A DNA stretch of 64,000 bases from an uncultured Lachnospiraceae bacterium. Lineage in GTDB: Bacteria; Bacillota; Clostridia; Lachnospirales; Lachnospiraceae. Position 1 is the first letter of the stretch; every line of letters starts with the position of its first letter. This document shows, one piece after another, positions 27,325 to 36,940 of this stretch. The position numbers and the translations under genes were made by a program. Under the pieces are notes generated by a model that was not told where the DNA came from, searched no databases, and saw nothing but the letters and a program-made list of their open reading frames with translations. The stretch lies in the NCBI GenBank assembly GCA_945919795.1, contig CAMEJJ010000001.1, positions 186,001-250,000 of the forward strand, written 5' to 3'.

Positions 27325-28343
27325 TTTCTCTTTTCCTCCTTCTTAGGATATCTTCCCAAGTTATATATCAACTGCTTTTCCCATTTATCCGCAATCATTT
27401 GAATTGCTACGGTACCACTTGTTCGGGATATAACTAATACATCAGCGTAAACCAACATCAGCATTGTAATGAGGTATTGTTTTCCTTCCTCATATCTGTT
27501 AATTTTTGCTTTTATTTTTGTTTCAATAATAGATCCATCTTTATAATCTATTAGATTTCTATCGTTCACAAAACAACAATCACCAAAGCATTGAGTAAAA
27601 TAATCAATAATTTTTAAATCCTCGGTACATAAATACACATACCTACATTTTTCTTCTTCCATTAACTTTTTAGCATCGGAAAATACTTGCTCCATATTAG
27701 GCTGTATAGGGTGTTCTGGTGGCTCAAGTTTAATATAATCAGTTCCTCTAATAGAAACGCCTATACATCTTTCGCCATTGGTTTTATCCTCAAATTTTTT
27801 TTTTGCCTCGTTCCAAATATCATCCTTTATTACAATATTATTACTTGCTATATTTCTCCATATATCAAGCTCTCCATTCTCATTATTAAAATATGACATA
27901 TGATCATTAGGTCGCTCGTCACAAACTTCTATGCTTGATATAATAATATTTTTTCCTTTATATGCCTCATTTAATGAAAATTTTGTCGGCTGTTCAAAGT
28001 AATACTCCCAAGAATTTTTTTTCCCTAATTCACCATCTTCAAGATAACAATTATCATAATGTTGCATATCAATAACTGGAATATATCCTTTATCTAATGC
28101 ATACTTTATATAACCAGCATTCGTATTATACATAGAGAACAGTCCAACTTTAGAATAGTCTCGTCTTATAATGAAAAAAACTTTGTCAGGATATTTATTC
28201 CCACCATTTATTGTAAATTCATTTAAGGTTTTTCCAGTAAGAAAAGACCAAATAAAATGCATTTTTTGTTTAGCATTAAGCATATTTAACGTACTTAACA
28301 TTCCAATTCTTATTGTACGATACCAAATACGTAGTAAACCCAT
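27321..28343 (-). CDS. Fucosyltransferase-like GT-B protein with a VxxRGTDY-type donor site
   Basis: A 340-residue cytoplasmic protein. Its key motif IGVSIRGTDY (194-203) corresponds to the donor-phosphate loop of GT11/GT23/GT65-type fucosyltransferases (HxRRGDY or VRGTDY), followed by YVYLCTEDL and a late VISRTSGTVAIQ loop. This fits transfer of L-fucose from GDP-fucose, which gmd and fcl in the same island supply. The exact GT family is uncertain and the linkage unknown. Very AT-rich, like its neighbours. Confidence 0.65.
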   Translation of the reverse strand: MGLLRIWYRTIRIGMLSTLNMLNAKQKMHFIWSFLTGKTLNEFTINGGNKYPDKVFFIIRRDYSKVGLFSMYNTNAGYIKYALDKGYIPVIDMQHYDNCYLEDGELGKKNSWEYYFEQPTKFSLNEAYKGKNIIISSIEVCDERPNDHMSYFNNENGELDIWRNIASNNIVIKDDIWNEAKKKFEDKTNGERCIGVSIRGTDYIKLEPPEHPIQPNMEQVFSDAKKLMEEEKCRYVYLCTEDLKIIDYFTQCFGDCCFVNDRNLIDYKDGSIIETKIKAKINRYEEGKQYLITMLMLVYADVLVISRTSGTVAIQMIADKWEKQLIYNLGRYPKKEEKRK

Positions 28344-28348
28344 ATTAC

Positions 28349-29806
28349 TTATTCCTTCCCTAAAAATTTATTTTTTACTACAAAAAATATTTCTCTAATT
28401 AAGGATTCCTTCATCACTATTTCTGCAATTAAATAAATTCCAAAGAATAAACTTGCAGAAATAAAAAAAGCCAACAAATTAGATATCGATAACCATTTGA
28501 TCCAAAACGAACCAACAATTCCCAATGCAACTGCTATCAACGTTCTTCCCCACGGTAGTCCCTTTAATGTATTTTTCATATATGCTATTTTTTTAATAAA
28601 ATAGTATTCTACGATAAACACAACAGTCTCTGCAATCAAAGTGCCAATTGCTGCTCCCGTTGCTCCAAAACAAGGAATTAAACAAAGGTTTATTATTAAA
28701 TCAGCGATTGCACCACCACATGATGCCCAAAATACCGCACTCTCTTTTCCGGCAGAAATAAGCATTTCCATTCCCATGTTATAGGTAAACCCAATAATTA
28801 GAACTGTAGGCATTAATATAATCATTGGATAAACAGCGTTTATAAATTCCTCGCCAGCCAAAATTTGTATACTCTCTCTACTAAAAATAGCAAAAAAAAT
28901 TGTTATAGGGAGTGAGACAATGAGAATAAATTTAAAGGATTTTTGACAAATTTTCTCATATTCTATATATAAATGGTTTTTTAGGTAATATGACACTCTT
29001 GGCAATAAAACCGCTGCACCTGCAGTAATAACACCAATCAAAATTGTTTTAATTTTTATGGAAGTAGCATATACTCCAACCTCCGCGTCGTTTGTCATAA
29101 ATCCAAGCATAACAGAATCAAGATTAGAATAAATGCTTGAAGCGAGTGACATCGCATAAATCACAAATATTGGTTTAAAATGTTTTTTAATCTCTAATTT
29201 TTCACTTACATCGCAAAAAATCACTTGTCTTGCATGGATAAAATTAAATATACACGATAAACTACTTGCTAAAATACTTATCAAACCATATATATGATAG
29301 TCCGCACTTGTTCTAACAAATAAAAATAAAGCCACTAATGCAATTACTTTACAAATTAGAGACCTAACTGTTATATAGGAATATTCTTCTATTGATTTGT
29401 AATACCATTCTATACCTAATGATTGTAGCAATAGCATACTACTCATAATCCAATATAAACTACGATCATTATACATTTTAGGAACACTAACCACACATAT
29501 AACTAGAATAAGATAACTGGTAACTGTTAAAAGCAAATTTATTGTTAATAACTCACGAACAGTTTTAACAATTTTATTCTTATCATCTCTCACTTGTGCA
29601 CATATCCTCACACCATAAATAGGGATACCTAACTGAGAAAACCCCAAGAAATAATTCAAAATGCTTGTTGCAAAATTCACTTTACCAATTCCCTCTGGTC
29701 CTAGTATTCTAGATGCATACGGGTAAGTTATAAGTGGAAATAAAACAGATGTCACCGATAGTATTATGCTCATAAACATATTTTTTTTTAGTGATTTTGT
29801 TTTCAC
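28349..29806 (-). CDS. wzx: Wzx-type flippase (MOP superfamily)
   Basis: About 485 residues with 12-14 membrane segments and the standard opening SIILSVTSVLFPLITYPYAS followed by RILGPEGIGKVNFA. It moves undecaprenyl-linked repeat units across the membrane. The only flippase in the window. The frame opens at ATG 29824, but GAGG at 29812-29815 favours the GTG at 29806 (MKTKSLKKN). It lies with Wzy and five glycosyltransferases, so the island codes for a Wzx/Wzy-type glycan. Confidence 0.88.
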   Translation of the reverse strand: MKTKSLKKNMFMSIILSVTSVLFPLITYPYASRILGPEGIGKVNFATSILNYFLGFSQLGIPIYGVRICAQVRDDKNKIVKTVRELLTINLLLTVTSYLILVICVVSVPKMYNDRSLYWIMSSMLLLQSLGIEWYYKSIEEYSYITVRSLICKVIALVALFLFVRTSADYHIYGLISILASSLSCIFNFIHARQVIFCDVSEKLEIKKHFKPIFVIYAMSLASSIYSNLDSVMLGFMTNDAEVGVYATSIKIKTILIGVITAGAAVLLPRVSYYLKNHLYIEYEKICQKSFKFILIVSLPITIFFAIFSRESIQILAGEEFINAVYPMIILMPTVLIIGFTYNMGMEMLISAGKESAVFWASCGGAIADLIINLCLIPCFGATGAAIGTLIAETVVFIVEYYFIKKIAYMKNTLKGLPWGRTLIAVALGIVGSFWIKWLSISNLLAFFISASLFFGIYLIAEIVMKESLIREIFFVVKNKFLGKE

Positions 29807-29825
29807 GGATCTACCTCTATACATT

Positions 29826-30890
29826 CTAAATTTTTATGTATCGTCTTAATACAAGAAAATGATAATATCTCAATTTTTCTATTAATAAAAAGGCTTTTCT
29901 TTCAATCCAACTAATCTTTTCGATCATTAAATTTTTATTCAATTCATCAATTTTACTTTTAATATTTGCATCTGAATCCAACCACATTTTAGTCATTCTT
30001 TCCTCATATAAATAAAGACAGTCATTCCTGTATTTTTTAGATATTACTTGTGGCAAATAGTGTTTCTTTTCATGGATAGCATTTTTTACAATACTCTGTT
30101 GTCTCATAAATAATTCAAATGTGTGATATTTCATGCTCTCATTATCTTCTATCCTATAAATTGCGAGTTTTTGCGGAATATAAAAAAGTTTACAACCATG
30201 AAAGACATTAGTAATAACAAATAAAAAATCGCTTGAAGGATAAAAATCTTCACTAAATCCACCTAACTCTATTGCAGTTTCCTTTTTAATAAATGCGCCA
30301 ACAAGAGATAAATATGCTCCAAAGTACATATCTTTTTCCACTACAGGAATAGCTCGTCTCTCCAAGGCATTATAAATTCTTCTTTTTATTTCCATGCAGC
30401 TTTTGTTTATTTCCGAATTTATCATATTATAATGATGACACCCGATTATTGAAGTTTCTTTTGGAAGTTTTTTAGCGCAATACACCATCCTATCAAGATA
30501 AGCTTCACATAATAAGTCGTCATCATTAAGAATCACAACCCATTCACCAGATGCAAGTTCAAGTCCGCGATTCCAATTTCCAAACATACCAATATTATCT
30601 TCATTATGGTAATATATGATTCTTGAACTATCCAAACTTCTTATCCACTCATACGTAGATTGATACGAAGAATCATCTGTATTATCAACAATTATTATTT
30701 CATAGTCACCATCAAAAGTTTGATTTAATGCACTATAAATAGCCTCTTTAAGCAAGTTTAGTCTTTTATAGGTAGGAATTATGATAGATACCAAACACGA
30801 TTCATTTTTTTTTCCAAACATACAAAGAGAGTTTATTTTAGAATATTTTAAAAAATTGTTATTTATTTTCATAATATCATAACTATACAT
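29826..30890 (-). CDS. Family 2 glycosyltransferase
   Basis: GT-A fold transferase with SIIIPTYKRLNLL, VDNTDDS, an ILNDDDLL metal-binding motif and GCHHYNM. It starts with an extra 33 residues before the fold. ATG at 30890, preceded by GGAG six bases away, is the start; the four codons before it open with TTG. Donor and acceptor are unknown. One base separates it from the stop of the GT10 gene. Confidence 0.85.
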   Translation of the reverse strand: MYSYDIMKINNNFLKYSKINSLCMFGKKNESCLVSIIIPTYKRLNLLKEAIYSALNQTFDGDYEIIIVDNTDDSSYQSTYEWIRSLDSSRIIYYHNEDNIGMFGNWNRGLELASGEWVVILNDDDLLCEAYLDRMVYCAKKLPKETSIIGCHHYNMINSEINKSCMEIKRRIYNALERRAIPVVEKDMYFGAYLSLVGAFIKKETAIELGGFSEDFYPSSDFLFVITNVFHGCKLFYIPQKLAIYRIEDNESMKYHTFELFMRQQSIVKNAIHEKKHYLPQVISKKYRNDCLYLYEERMTKMWLDSDANIKSKIDELNKNLMIEKISWIERKAFLLIEKLRYYHFLVLRRYIKI

Positions 30891-30891
30891 G

Positions 30892-31854
30892 TTATACTCC
30901 AAAAATTCGATCTTTTATCTTACTTATTATTGAACTATTAACGTATACTTTATAATTTTCACTCATCATTTTAGTATATTTCTGGTTATGACACTCTCTC
31001 GTACGTCTAAATGCTTTTTCAACATCTTGATCAAAGATATTTTTTAAAAATGCATCTAATTTTTTTTCTATTTCTAATTTATCTGTCGCAAGGTTTTCTT
31101 TTGGTTGTTGTGAAATCATCTGTTTATATAATTCATCATCAGTATCAACTTTTATAATATATTGAATACAATCATCTATACTCTCAAAATCATGTAGATT
31201 AATAAACGCTTTGGTATTAAACTCTTTGCCTATCAATGGATTTCCCCAATAAATTGGTATACCTCCTGAAGCAAAGGCCTGAACTATTTTTTCGGTTGTA
31301 TAACCAGGATGTGAACAATTCTCAAACGCTATGGAAAACTTATATTGTCGCTCAAACGCAATTTTATCTTTTACGGGTCCATTTTGATTATTAAACACCT
31401 TTCCGCCACTAGCAATAGCTTTATAAGCTGAGAGTTTTTCAAAAAAAAGGTTCCTTATATAATCAGCATTATTATTGGAATAAACAAAGGAACAAAACCC
31501 TCTATTGTTATCATCAACTTTTCTATTCATCATCATAAGATAATCTTTCTCATAGTGAGGAGTATAATATAAAGGGTATCGAATATATCTATCTTGAAAT
31601 TCAATATAATCAAATCCAATTGCATAATCGCATAAATTGAAATCTGGACAAAATTCTTCTCCTGTATAAAATATTTTGACACAATCATATTTGAAGTTTT
31701 CTTTTCCAAACATAGAAAACACAATGTAATCGGGATTGTCATCGACAATATTCACAATGAATTCTTTAGAATTATTCAAAAATCGAAAAATAATATCATC
31801 TTTATAGTCAAACCCATTCCAAAAATCAACATATTTTAAATTAATTGTTTTCAT
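30892..31854 (-). CDS. Family 10 (alpha-1,3/1,4) fucosyltransferase
   Basis: A 320-residue GT-B enzyme. The GT10 core is clear at residues 172-220: KFSIAFENCSHPGYTTEK, then FASGGIPIYWGNP and AFINLHDF. GT10 enzymes transfer L-fucose from GDP-fucose to GlcNAc or Glc in Lewis-type linkages; in Helicobacter and Bacteroides they make host-like glycans. The donor is made by gmd and fcl five to six kilobases upstream in the same unit. A basic C-terminal tail (HNQKYTKMM onward) may bind membrane. The start overlaps the upstream stop (TGATG) with GGAGAG ahead. Confidence 0.92.
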   Translation of the reverse strand: MKTINLKYVDFWNGFDYKDDIIFRFLNNSKEFIVNIVDDNPDYIVFSMFGKENFKYDCVKIFYTGEEFCPDFNLCDYAIGFDYIEFQDRYIRYPLYYTPHYEKDYLMMMNRKVDDNNRGFCSFVYSNNNADYIRNLFFEKLSAYKAIASGGKVFNNQNGPVKDKIAFERQYKFSIAFENCSHPGYTTEKIVQAFASGGIPIYWGNPLIGKEFNTKAFINLHDFESIDDCIQYIIKVDTDDELYKQMISQQPKENLATDKLEIEKKLDAFLKNIFDQDVEKAFRRTRECHNQKYTKMMSENYKVYVNSSIISKIKDRIFGV

Positions 31855-32798
31855 CAGTTTTTTCTCTCCAACATTTTGTAAACAAATTTAATATATAAAA
31901 CCCTATATAAAGCCAATAATCTCTTTTTTAATCCAAGATAAGAATAATTATATTTTAAGAATTTATTATCAAAAGCATTCTCATATATTTTTTTCTTTTG
32001 TCTATAATTTAAGTCTTCACATTTCATAGCATTGTAAATATACATTAACCTTGCATACTCAGTGGTCTCAATCAAATCAAAGTAGTTGTTTTTTTTATAA
32101 GTGATTATTCTTTCTTCGAATGCTTCCAATGCATCAGTTTTCAAAAACATCTTAGCTGAGTTGGAAATACTTTTTTCTCTTTGGTAATAAAAATAGGTAT
32201 TGCTATCCAAAAAACCTATTCTATTAGCTCTTAAAATAATCTTATAGGTTACAAATTCATCCTCATTTATTTTTCCAACAGGAAAATATATGTCATCCAA
32301 TAGGCTTCTTTTGTATAACTTATTACAGGACATTACACATATTTTCTTCTTAGTTCCCATATCGTACAAAGCATCTTTACAAGAATATACCGTATCACCA
32401 TATTCAGTATACTGTTCACAACGCCCATCACTATAAGAAATTGATATGCCACCTGCAACAATGTCTAGTTCTTTCTCTTTTAGATATTGATAGAGTTTTT
32501 TTATACAATCCTTGCTTACCCAATCATCTGCATCTAAAAAAAATATATACTTGCCACTAGCTTTTTTCATTCCAACATTTCTTGCATCTGAAAGACCGCC
32601 ATTATTCTTATGAATAACCACAAAACGATCATCTCCAACTGCATATTCATCGCAAATTTTACCTGAGGAATCTAATGAACCATCGTCTACTAATATGACT
32701 TCTATATCCGAATACTCTTGTTCCTTAATTGAGTCTAAACATCTTTTCAAATACTTTTCAACATTATAAATTGGTATTATTACAGATACTAATTCCAT
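31854..32798 (-). CDS. Family 2 glycosyltransferase
   Basis: A 314-residue GT-A enzyme of the common EpsH/CpsJ type: SVIIPIYNVEKYL, VDDGSLDSSG, NGGLSDARNVG and FLDADDW (DxD-type metal site). The C-terminal third is basic and hydrophobic, fitting membrane association. It adds one sugar of the island repeat unit; which one cannot be told. AGGAAG nine bases before the ATG. Confidence 0.9.
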   Translation of the reverse strand: MELVSVIIPIYNVEKYLKRCLDSIKEQEYSDIEVILVDDGSLDSSGKICDEYAVGDDRFVVIHKNNGGLSDARNVGMKKASGKYIFFLDADDWVSKDCIKKLYQYLKEKELDIVAGGISISYSDGRCEQYTEYGDTVYSCKDALYDMGTKKKICVMSCNKLYKRSLLDDIYFPVGKINEDEFVTYKIILRANRIGFLDSNTYFYYQREKSISNSAKMFLKTDALEAFEERIITYKKNNYFDLIETTEYARLMYIYNAMKCEDLNYRQKKKIYENAFDNKFLKYNYSYLGLKKRLLALYRVLYIKFVYKMLERKN

Positions 32799-32802
32799 TC
32801 AA

Positions 32803-33984
32803 TTACACTTCCTTTTTTGATATATATTTGATGTAAATACAATTTAATGCAAGCATCATACCACTTTGTCCATAATACAAAACATGCCCCGCGCCAAATG
32901 CTAAAGCCATCGACCATAAGAATATAACTTTTCCCCACACATTCTTACGATCGATTCGTAAAAACACCTTTAAATAATAATACATTACATATACAATGCC
33001 TATTATGCCTGATTTAAAAAGAATATCCAAAAAATCCATTTCCATATTTGGCATTCCAACTAGTTCTCCGCCAAATCCCCATCCAAATACAAAATATAAG
33101 CCATCACAAAACAGGGTAAAAGCTTCATCGAATCTTCTAAGCCTCATACTAAATAAAAAATCTGTAGTTGAATAACTTAACTGTCGTTGATAAAACCATC
33201 GATCAAAAAAGCCGGCTGTCATTTCAACAATTCGTTCTCGAAAAATAAGCGCAGCGATTATAATAACAAAAGTTACGATGAAAATTTTTAATAATCTGCG
33301 AAATTTCCTTTCTCTAAAAAATAGCATTCCAAGAACAACCATTCCAACACCAACTGAGGCATATCCTGTTTTAGTTCCTATCATTATTATGCAAAATATG
33401 TTCAAGCATAACATTAATAAAGACCTTATTGTCAACGTTTCAGATAGTAAATAAAATCTATATATCACTAAACTAGACATTATAAAAGATATTTCGTTAA
33501 CAGCGAAAAAAAATCCCTTCCAGCCAATTGCACCATCATACGCAGGAACACCCATACCTAATATACCTGGTCCTATTATCAGTATAGGATAAATTAAGCT
33601 CCAATAATTTAATAAACGAAAAAGCGATTCTGCTTTTATCTTTCCATTTTTTAATAGTATTTGAAACAATGAAATCATTATTATTGGAATAAATAGTTTA
33701 ATTGTATCTTGTACGCTTTTAACTACATACCCCCCTGGCGTACTTACTATAACTTGAAATAAAACAAAAAAAAGAAAAAAACACATTATTGATGAAAAAA
33801 TCTTAGCAGATATCTTCATTAAAATAAACAACAAATAAACAAAAAATATAATTCTATAAAACTGCCCCACTGGGTATGACTCATGTAATGCCCCACTAAT
33901 AGAATCAATAACAGGCATAGCATATAAAAAGCCTAACAACAACGAGTAAATATTTAGTTTTAAACATCTTATATTTATCCTCAT
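32803..33984 (-). CDS. wzy: Wzy-type polysaccharide polymerase
   Basis: A 393-residue protein with about 11 membrane segments and one large external loop near 265-320 (FDRWFYQRQLSYST, then LFSMRLRRFDEAF and GWGFGGE), typical of Wzy polymerases, which are recognised by topology more than sequence. The following FKSGIIGIVYVMYY helix also fits. With Wzx five genes on, it completes a Wzx/Wzy pathway in the island. Confidence 0.82.
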   Translation of the reverse strand: MRINIRCLKLNIYSLLLGFLYAMPVIDSISGALHESYPVGQFYRIIFFVYLLFILMKISAKIFSSIMCFFLFFVLFQVIVSTPGGYVVKSVQDTIKLFIPIIMISLFQILLKNGKIKAESLFRLLNYWSLIYPILIIGPGILGMGVPAYDGAIGWKGFFFAVNEISFIMSSLVIYRFYLLSETLTIRSLLMLCLNIFCIIMIGTKTGYASVGVGMVVLGMLFFRERKFRRLLKIFIVTFVIIIAALIFRERIVEMTAGFFDRWFYQRQLSYSTTDFLFSMRLRRFDEAFTLFCDGLYFVFGWGFGGELVGMPNMEMDFLDILFKSGIIGIVYVMYYYLKVFLRIDRKNVWGKVIFLWSMALAFGAGHVLYYGQSGMMLALNCIYIKYISKKEV

Positions 33985-33987
33985 ACC

Positions 33988-35070
33988 TTATATTAACATC
34001 CTGTAAATTTTCATAACATGGTCTATCATCACGTCACTCGTAAACTCTATTTCAGATCTTCTTTTACCGTTTTTAGCAATTTTCATTAAAATATTCCTAT
34101 TTTTATAACAATAATAAATATAATCAGCAATCGCTTCAGCATCATCTGACGCAACAATAAAACCACTATCTTGAGTTATTATTTCTTTTACACCACCAAC
34201 ATCGCTAGATATTACACAACATCCAGCATTCATAGATTCTACTATGGCAATACCAAACGATTCATATTTTGAAGTATGGATATATATTTGGTATTCATTA
34301 AGCTTTTCTCTAACCTGCTTGTCAAACCCTTTTAAATGAATATTTATTAACGCTTTTTCTGCTATAAATTTTTCTAAATTTTCACGTTCAGGCCCTTCAC
34401 CAAAAATATCACATTGATATCTTATTTCAGGATACTTATTTGAAATTATACACAAAGCCTGTAATAAAACAATTTGATTTTTTACTGGCAAAAGGTTTCC
34501 AACGGTAACTATTTTTAATTCATCGGCATAATAATTAGGGTCCTTATCATAAATAAAAGGAACAATTCCATTATAAATAACCGTAATCCGATTCTTATTA
34601 ATCCCTCTATCTATTAAAATTTCTTTTATTGACTCTGATACTGCTATGCAATGAGAGCATCTCTTCTTTAGCAACCACGTTTCCAGTTTCTCATATAACG
34701 TACTAATAATACATCCTTTATGGTTCTGATCAATCTTTACATCGCCATGTATGACACATATCTTTTTACACTCGGAATTTTCCTTTATCAGCTGACTGAC
34801 AAACAACCCATTATTACTATTACAGTGGATAATATTAATCTTGTATACTTCAACATACTCTCGAAGTTTTTTCATATCTGAAAGAGAATTACGTCCAAGT
34901 TCAACAACTATTTTTCTAACATTGGTCAACTGACTATCCAACCATGCGCCCTTTCTGATTGCATAATGAACCTCGACTCCTTTATCAGCAAGCATTTTTC
35001 CCAAAATTAAAGTATAACTTTCGACACCACCGGACAATTTTCCAACACTAACAATTAATACTTTAAGCAT
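33988..35070 (-). CDS. Family 4 glycosyltransferase
   Basis: A 360-residue GT-B retaining enzyme. The N-terminal domain begins VLIVSVGKLSGGVESY; the C-terminal domain has VTVGNLLPVKNQ, a nucleotide-site FGEGPERENL and the EX7E motif in ESFGIAIVESMNAG. It is of the WbpH/Cps-type cytoplasmic transferases. It follows the GT26 gene directly and precedes the polymerase. Confidence 0.9.
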   Translation of the reverse strand: MLKVLIVSVGKLSGGVESYTLILGKMLADKGVEVHYAIRKGAWLDSQLTNVRKIVVELGRNSLSDMKKLREYVEVYKINIIHCNSNNGLFVSQLIKENSECKKICVIHGDVKIDQNHKGCIISTLYEKLETWLLKKRCSHCIAVSESIKEILIDRGINKNRITVIYNGIVPFIYDKDPNYYADELKIVTVGNLLPVKNQIVLLQALCIISNKYPEIRYQCDIFGEGPERENLEKFIAEKALINIHLKGFDKQVREKLNEYQIYIHTSKYESFGIAIVESMNAGCCVISSDVGGVKEIITQDSGFIVASDDAEAIADYIYYCYKNRNILMKIAKNGKRRSEIEFTSDVMIDHVMKIYRMLI

Positions 35071-35071
35071 C

Positions 35072-35815
35072 TTATTTACCCTTGTATTTTATAGCAAGCC
35101 TAAAAATTTTCATATCATCAACCAAATATCTCTTTGCAAGCCTTTTGGGGTCTTGCGTTATTCTAAACAACCATTCTAAACCATGGTCTGCCATCCACTT
35201 TGGTGCTCTCTTAATATTTCCTGCCTCAAAATCAAGGCTAGCTCCTAGGCCTAATGAAATCGGCACCCCAAGCCTATCTTTATTATGCAAAATAAACAGT
35301 TCTTGTTTAGGGCATCCAAGTCCAACTATTAGAATATGTGGTTGTCCGTCCTTTATCATTTTTTCGATTTTTGACATTTCCTCATGATCGTTCTCAAATC
35401 CAAAAGGTGGCGAATATGTACCTACCACATTCAATCCCTCATACTTCTTCATTAGATTTTCAGCAGCTTTTGCCGCAACACCTTCAGCCGCCCCCAAAAA
35501 GAACATCGTATATCCCTTTTTTGCTGCTAACTGGCATAGTAACGGAAATAGGTCTGATCCAGATATTTTTTCTTTGATAGGATTACCATACCATTTTGCA
35601 ATCCACAATAAAGGTTTTCCATCAGCCAAAATTAAATCTGCATGTTTGTAAACATCAACAATCTTGCCACCACGTTCCAACTGAACAATATGGTCGACAT
35701 TGGGAGTGACAACATATGCATTCTTTTTCTTCTGAATCAACCGATCTATTTCAGCTAATGTTTCATCCATTGTAAGATTATCAATCTCAGTATTCATAAA
35801 TTTAATTCTGGCCAT
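35072..35815 (-). CDS. WecG/TagA/CpsF family (GT26) glycosyltransferase
   Basis: A 247-residue GT26 enzyme with TPNVDHIVQL, ADLILADGKPL, FFLGAAEGV, VGLGCPKQE and the end RAPKWMADHGLEWLFR. Family members add N-acetylmannosamine or N-acetylmannosaminuronic acid (TagA, WecG), or glucose or galactose (CpsF types), as the second sugar on an undecaprenyl-linked intermediate. Here it probably adds the second sugar of the island glycan. Preceded by AAGGAG ten bases from the ATG, within the remains of manC. Confidence 0.92.
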   Translation of the reverse strand: MARIKFMNTEIDNLTMDETLAEIDRLIQKKKNAYVVTPNVDHIVQLERGGKIVDVYKHADLILADGKPLLWIAKWYGNPIKEKISGSDLFPLLCQLAAKKGYTMFFLGAAEGVAAKAAENLMKKYEGLNVVGTYSPPFGFENDHEEMSKIEKMIKDGQPHILIVGLGCPKQELFILHNKDRLGVPISLGLGASLDFEAGNIKRAPKWMADHGLEWLFRITQDPKRLAKRYLVDDMKIFRLAIKYKGK

Positions 35816-35840
35816 ACCTTACATTCTCCTTTTACTACCT

Positions 35841-36923
35841 CTACCGCAAATTCTTGTAATACTTAATCTTTGGCTCATTACAGCCAGTTATGATAACTCC
35901 CTATCTTACAACCAAAGCCAGATTACATTGGATGATGTTAAGCTGTCTTCGCCATCCTTATAATCTACTTTTTCACCTCAGTTCCTTCTATTTCCTTTAT
36001 ATCTTGAATTCTAAACACCTATATTCTTCTTATTTCAGCTAACCCTTCAATCCCAGGCTGAATCTCACTTTCCTGAATATCCTCAAAATATCCTAACTCC
36101 GAATACGACTTATTTAAAGCATCTACCAGAGTTTTGCGCAATCATAATAATTTACTGCCACCACAAGCCAATATGGTAGATTGCACTCTATCCTTATCTC
36201 TTATGAAAGCTTATTCATATAGCCATAAGATGCATTTTCAAAGAGAAACTCTTTCTCACCTTCACATTTACTGATTATATTACCAATGAACTTGTAACCG
36301 GACATTATGAGTTTATAGGAAATCCCCATCACATAATTCAGCTTATATATAAACACACCACCGTTCCCAAGCCCCCTTGAGCAATATACAACTCGGCTAT
36401 CTCAGCAGTTATCTTTTCCTTAAATATCTTAACCTTACTGGTTTCTTCTTCTCCACTCGGAATAATGTAACCATACTTCTCATTTAGATAAGTTGGTTCA
36501 ATTCCCATAAAGACAAATACAGCTTCTCCTTTGTCTACATATTCACTCAGATGTTTAAGTAATTCAAAATAATCATCATTGACATATGGTTCAACCGGAC
36601 AGACTACTATACTTTCTTCTTCTGAAACTCCCCTCTTATCTACAAGACAAGAAAGATTTAGTGCAACGGCAGGAAAGATATCTCTTCTTCAAGATTCTAC
36701 ACTGATACCAACACCATCTCCTAACTGATTATGAATAGCAGATACCTGTATTATAAAAAGAATCAATTTTCACCTAGCGTCAGAGTCATTTTTCTTAATC
36801 TGACGATAAACTCATAGTTACTATTTTCAGTTTTAAACCTCTCGATGAACTATTTAAAATGCACATAATTTGAAAGTGACCAGAGTTTTTTCCAGAACCA
36901 CCATTCAGTAATACTATGTTCAT
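35841..36923 (-). pseudogene. manC: Decayed mannose-1-phosphate guanylyltransferase (manC)
   Basis: No intact frame spans this 1.1 kb, but the minus strand reads as a broken ManC in pieces of different frames: MNIVLLNGGSG at the start (36923, with AGGAAAG ahead), KLWSLSNYVHFK then a TAG, SAIHNQLGDGVGIS, RRDIFPAVALN, EPTYLNEKYGYIIP, FKEKITAEIAELYIA, then after a frameshift GGLGNGGVFIYKL, and near the end VDYKDGEDSLTSSNVIWL. Order and spacing match a ManC of about 360 residues. It holds in-frame stops and several frameshifts. Intact, it would make GDP-mannose for the adjacent gmd and fcl; GDP-mannose must now come from elsewhere. Confidence 0.88.
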
Positions 36924-36940
36924 ATCTTTCCTGTACTGTT

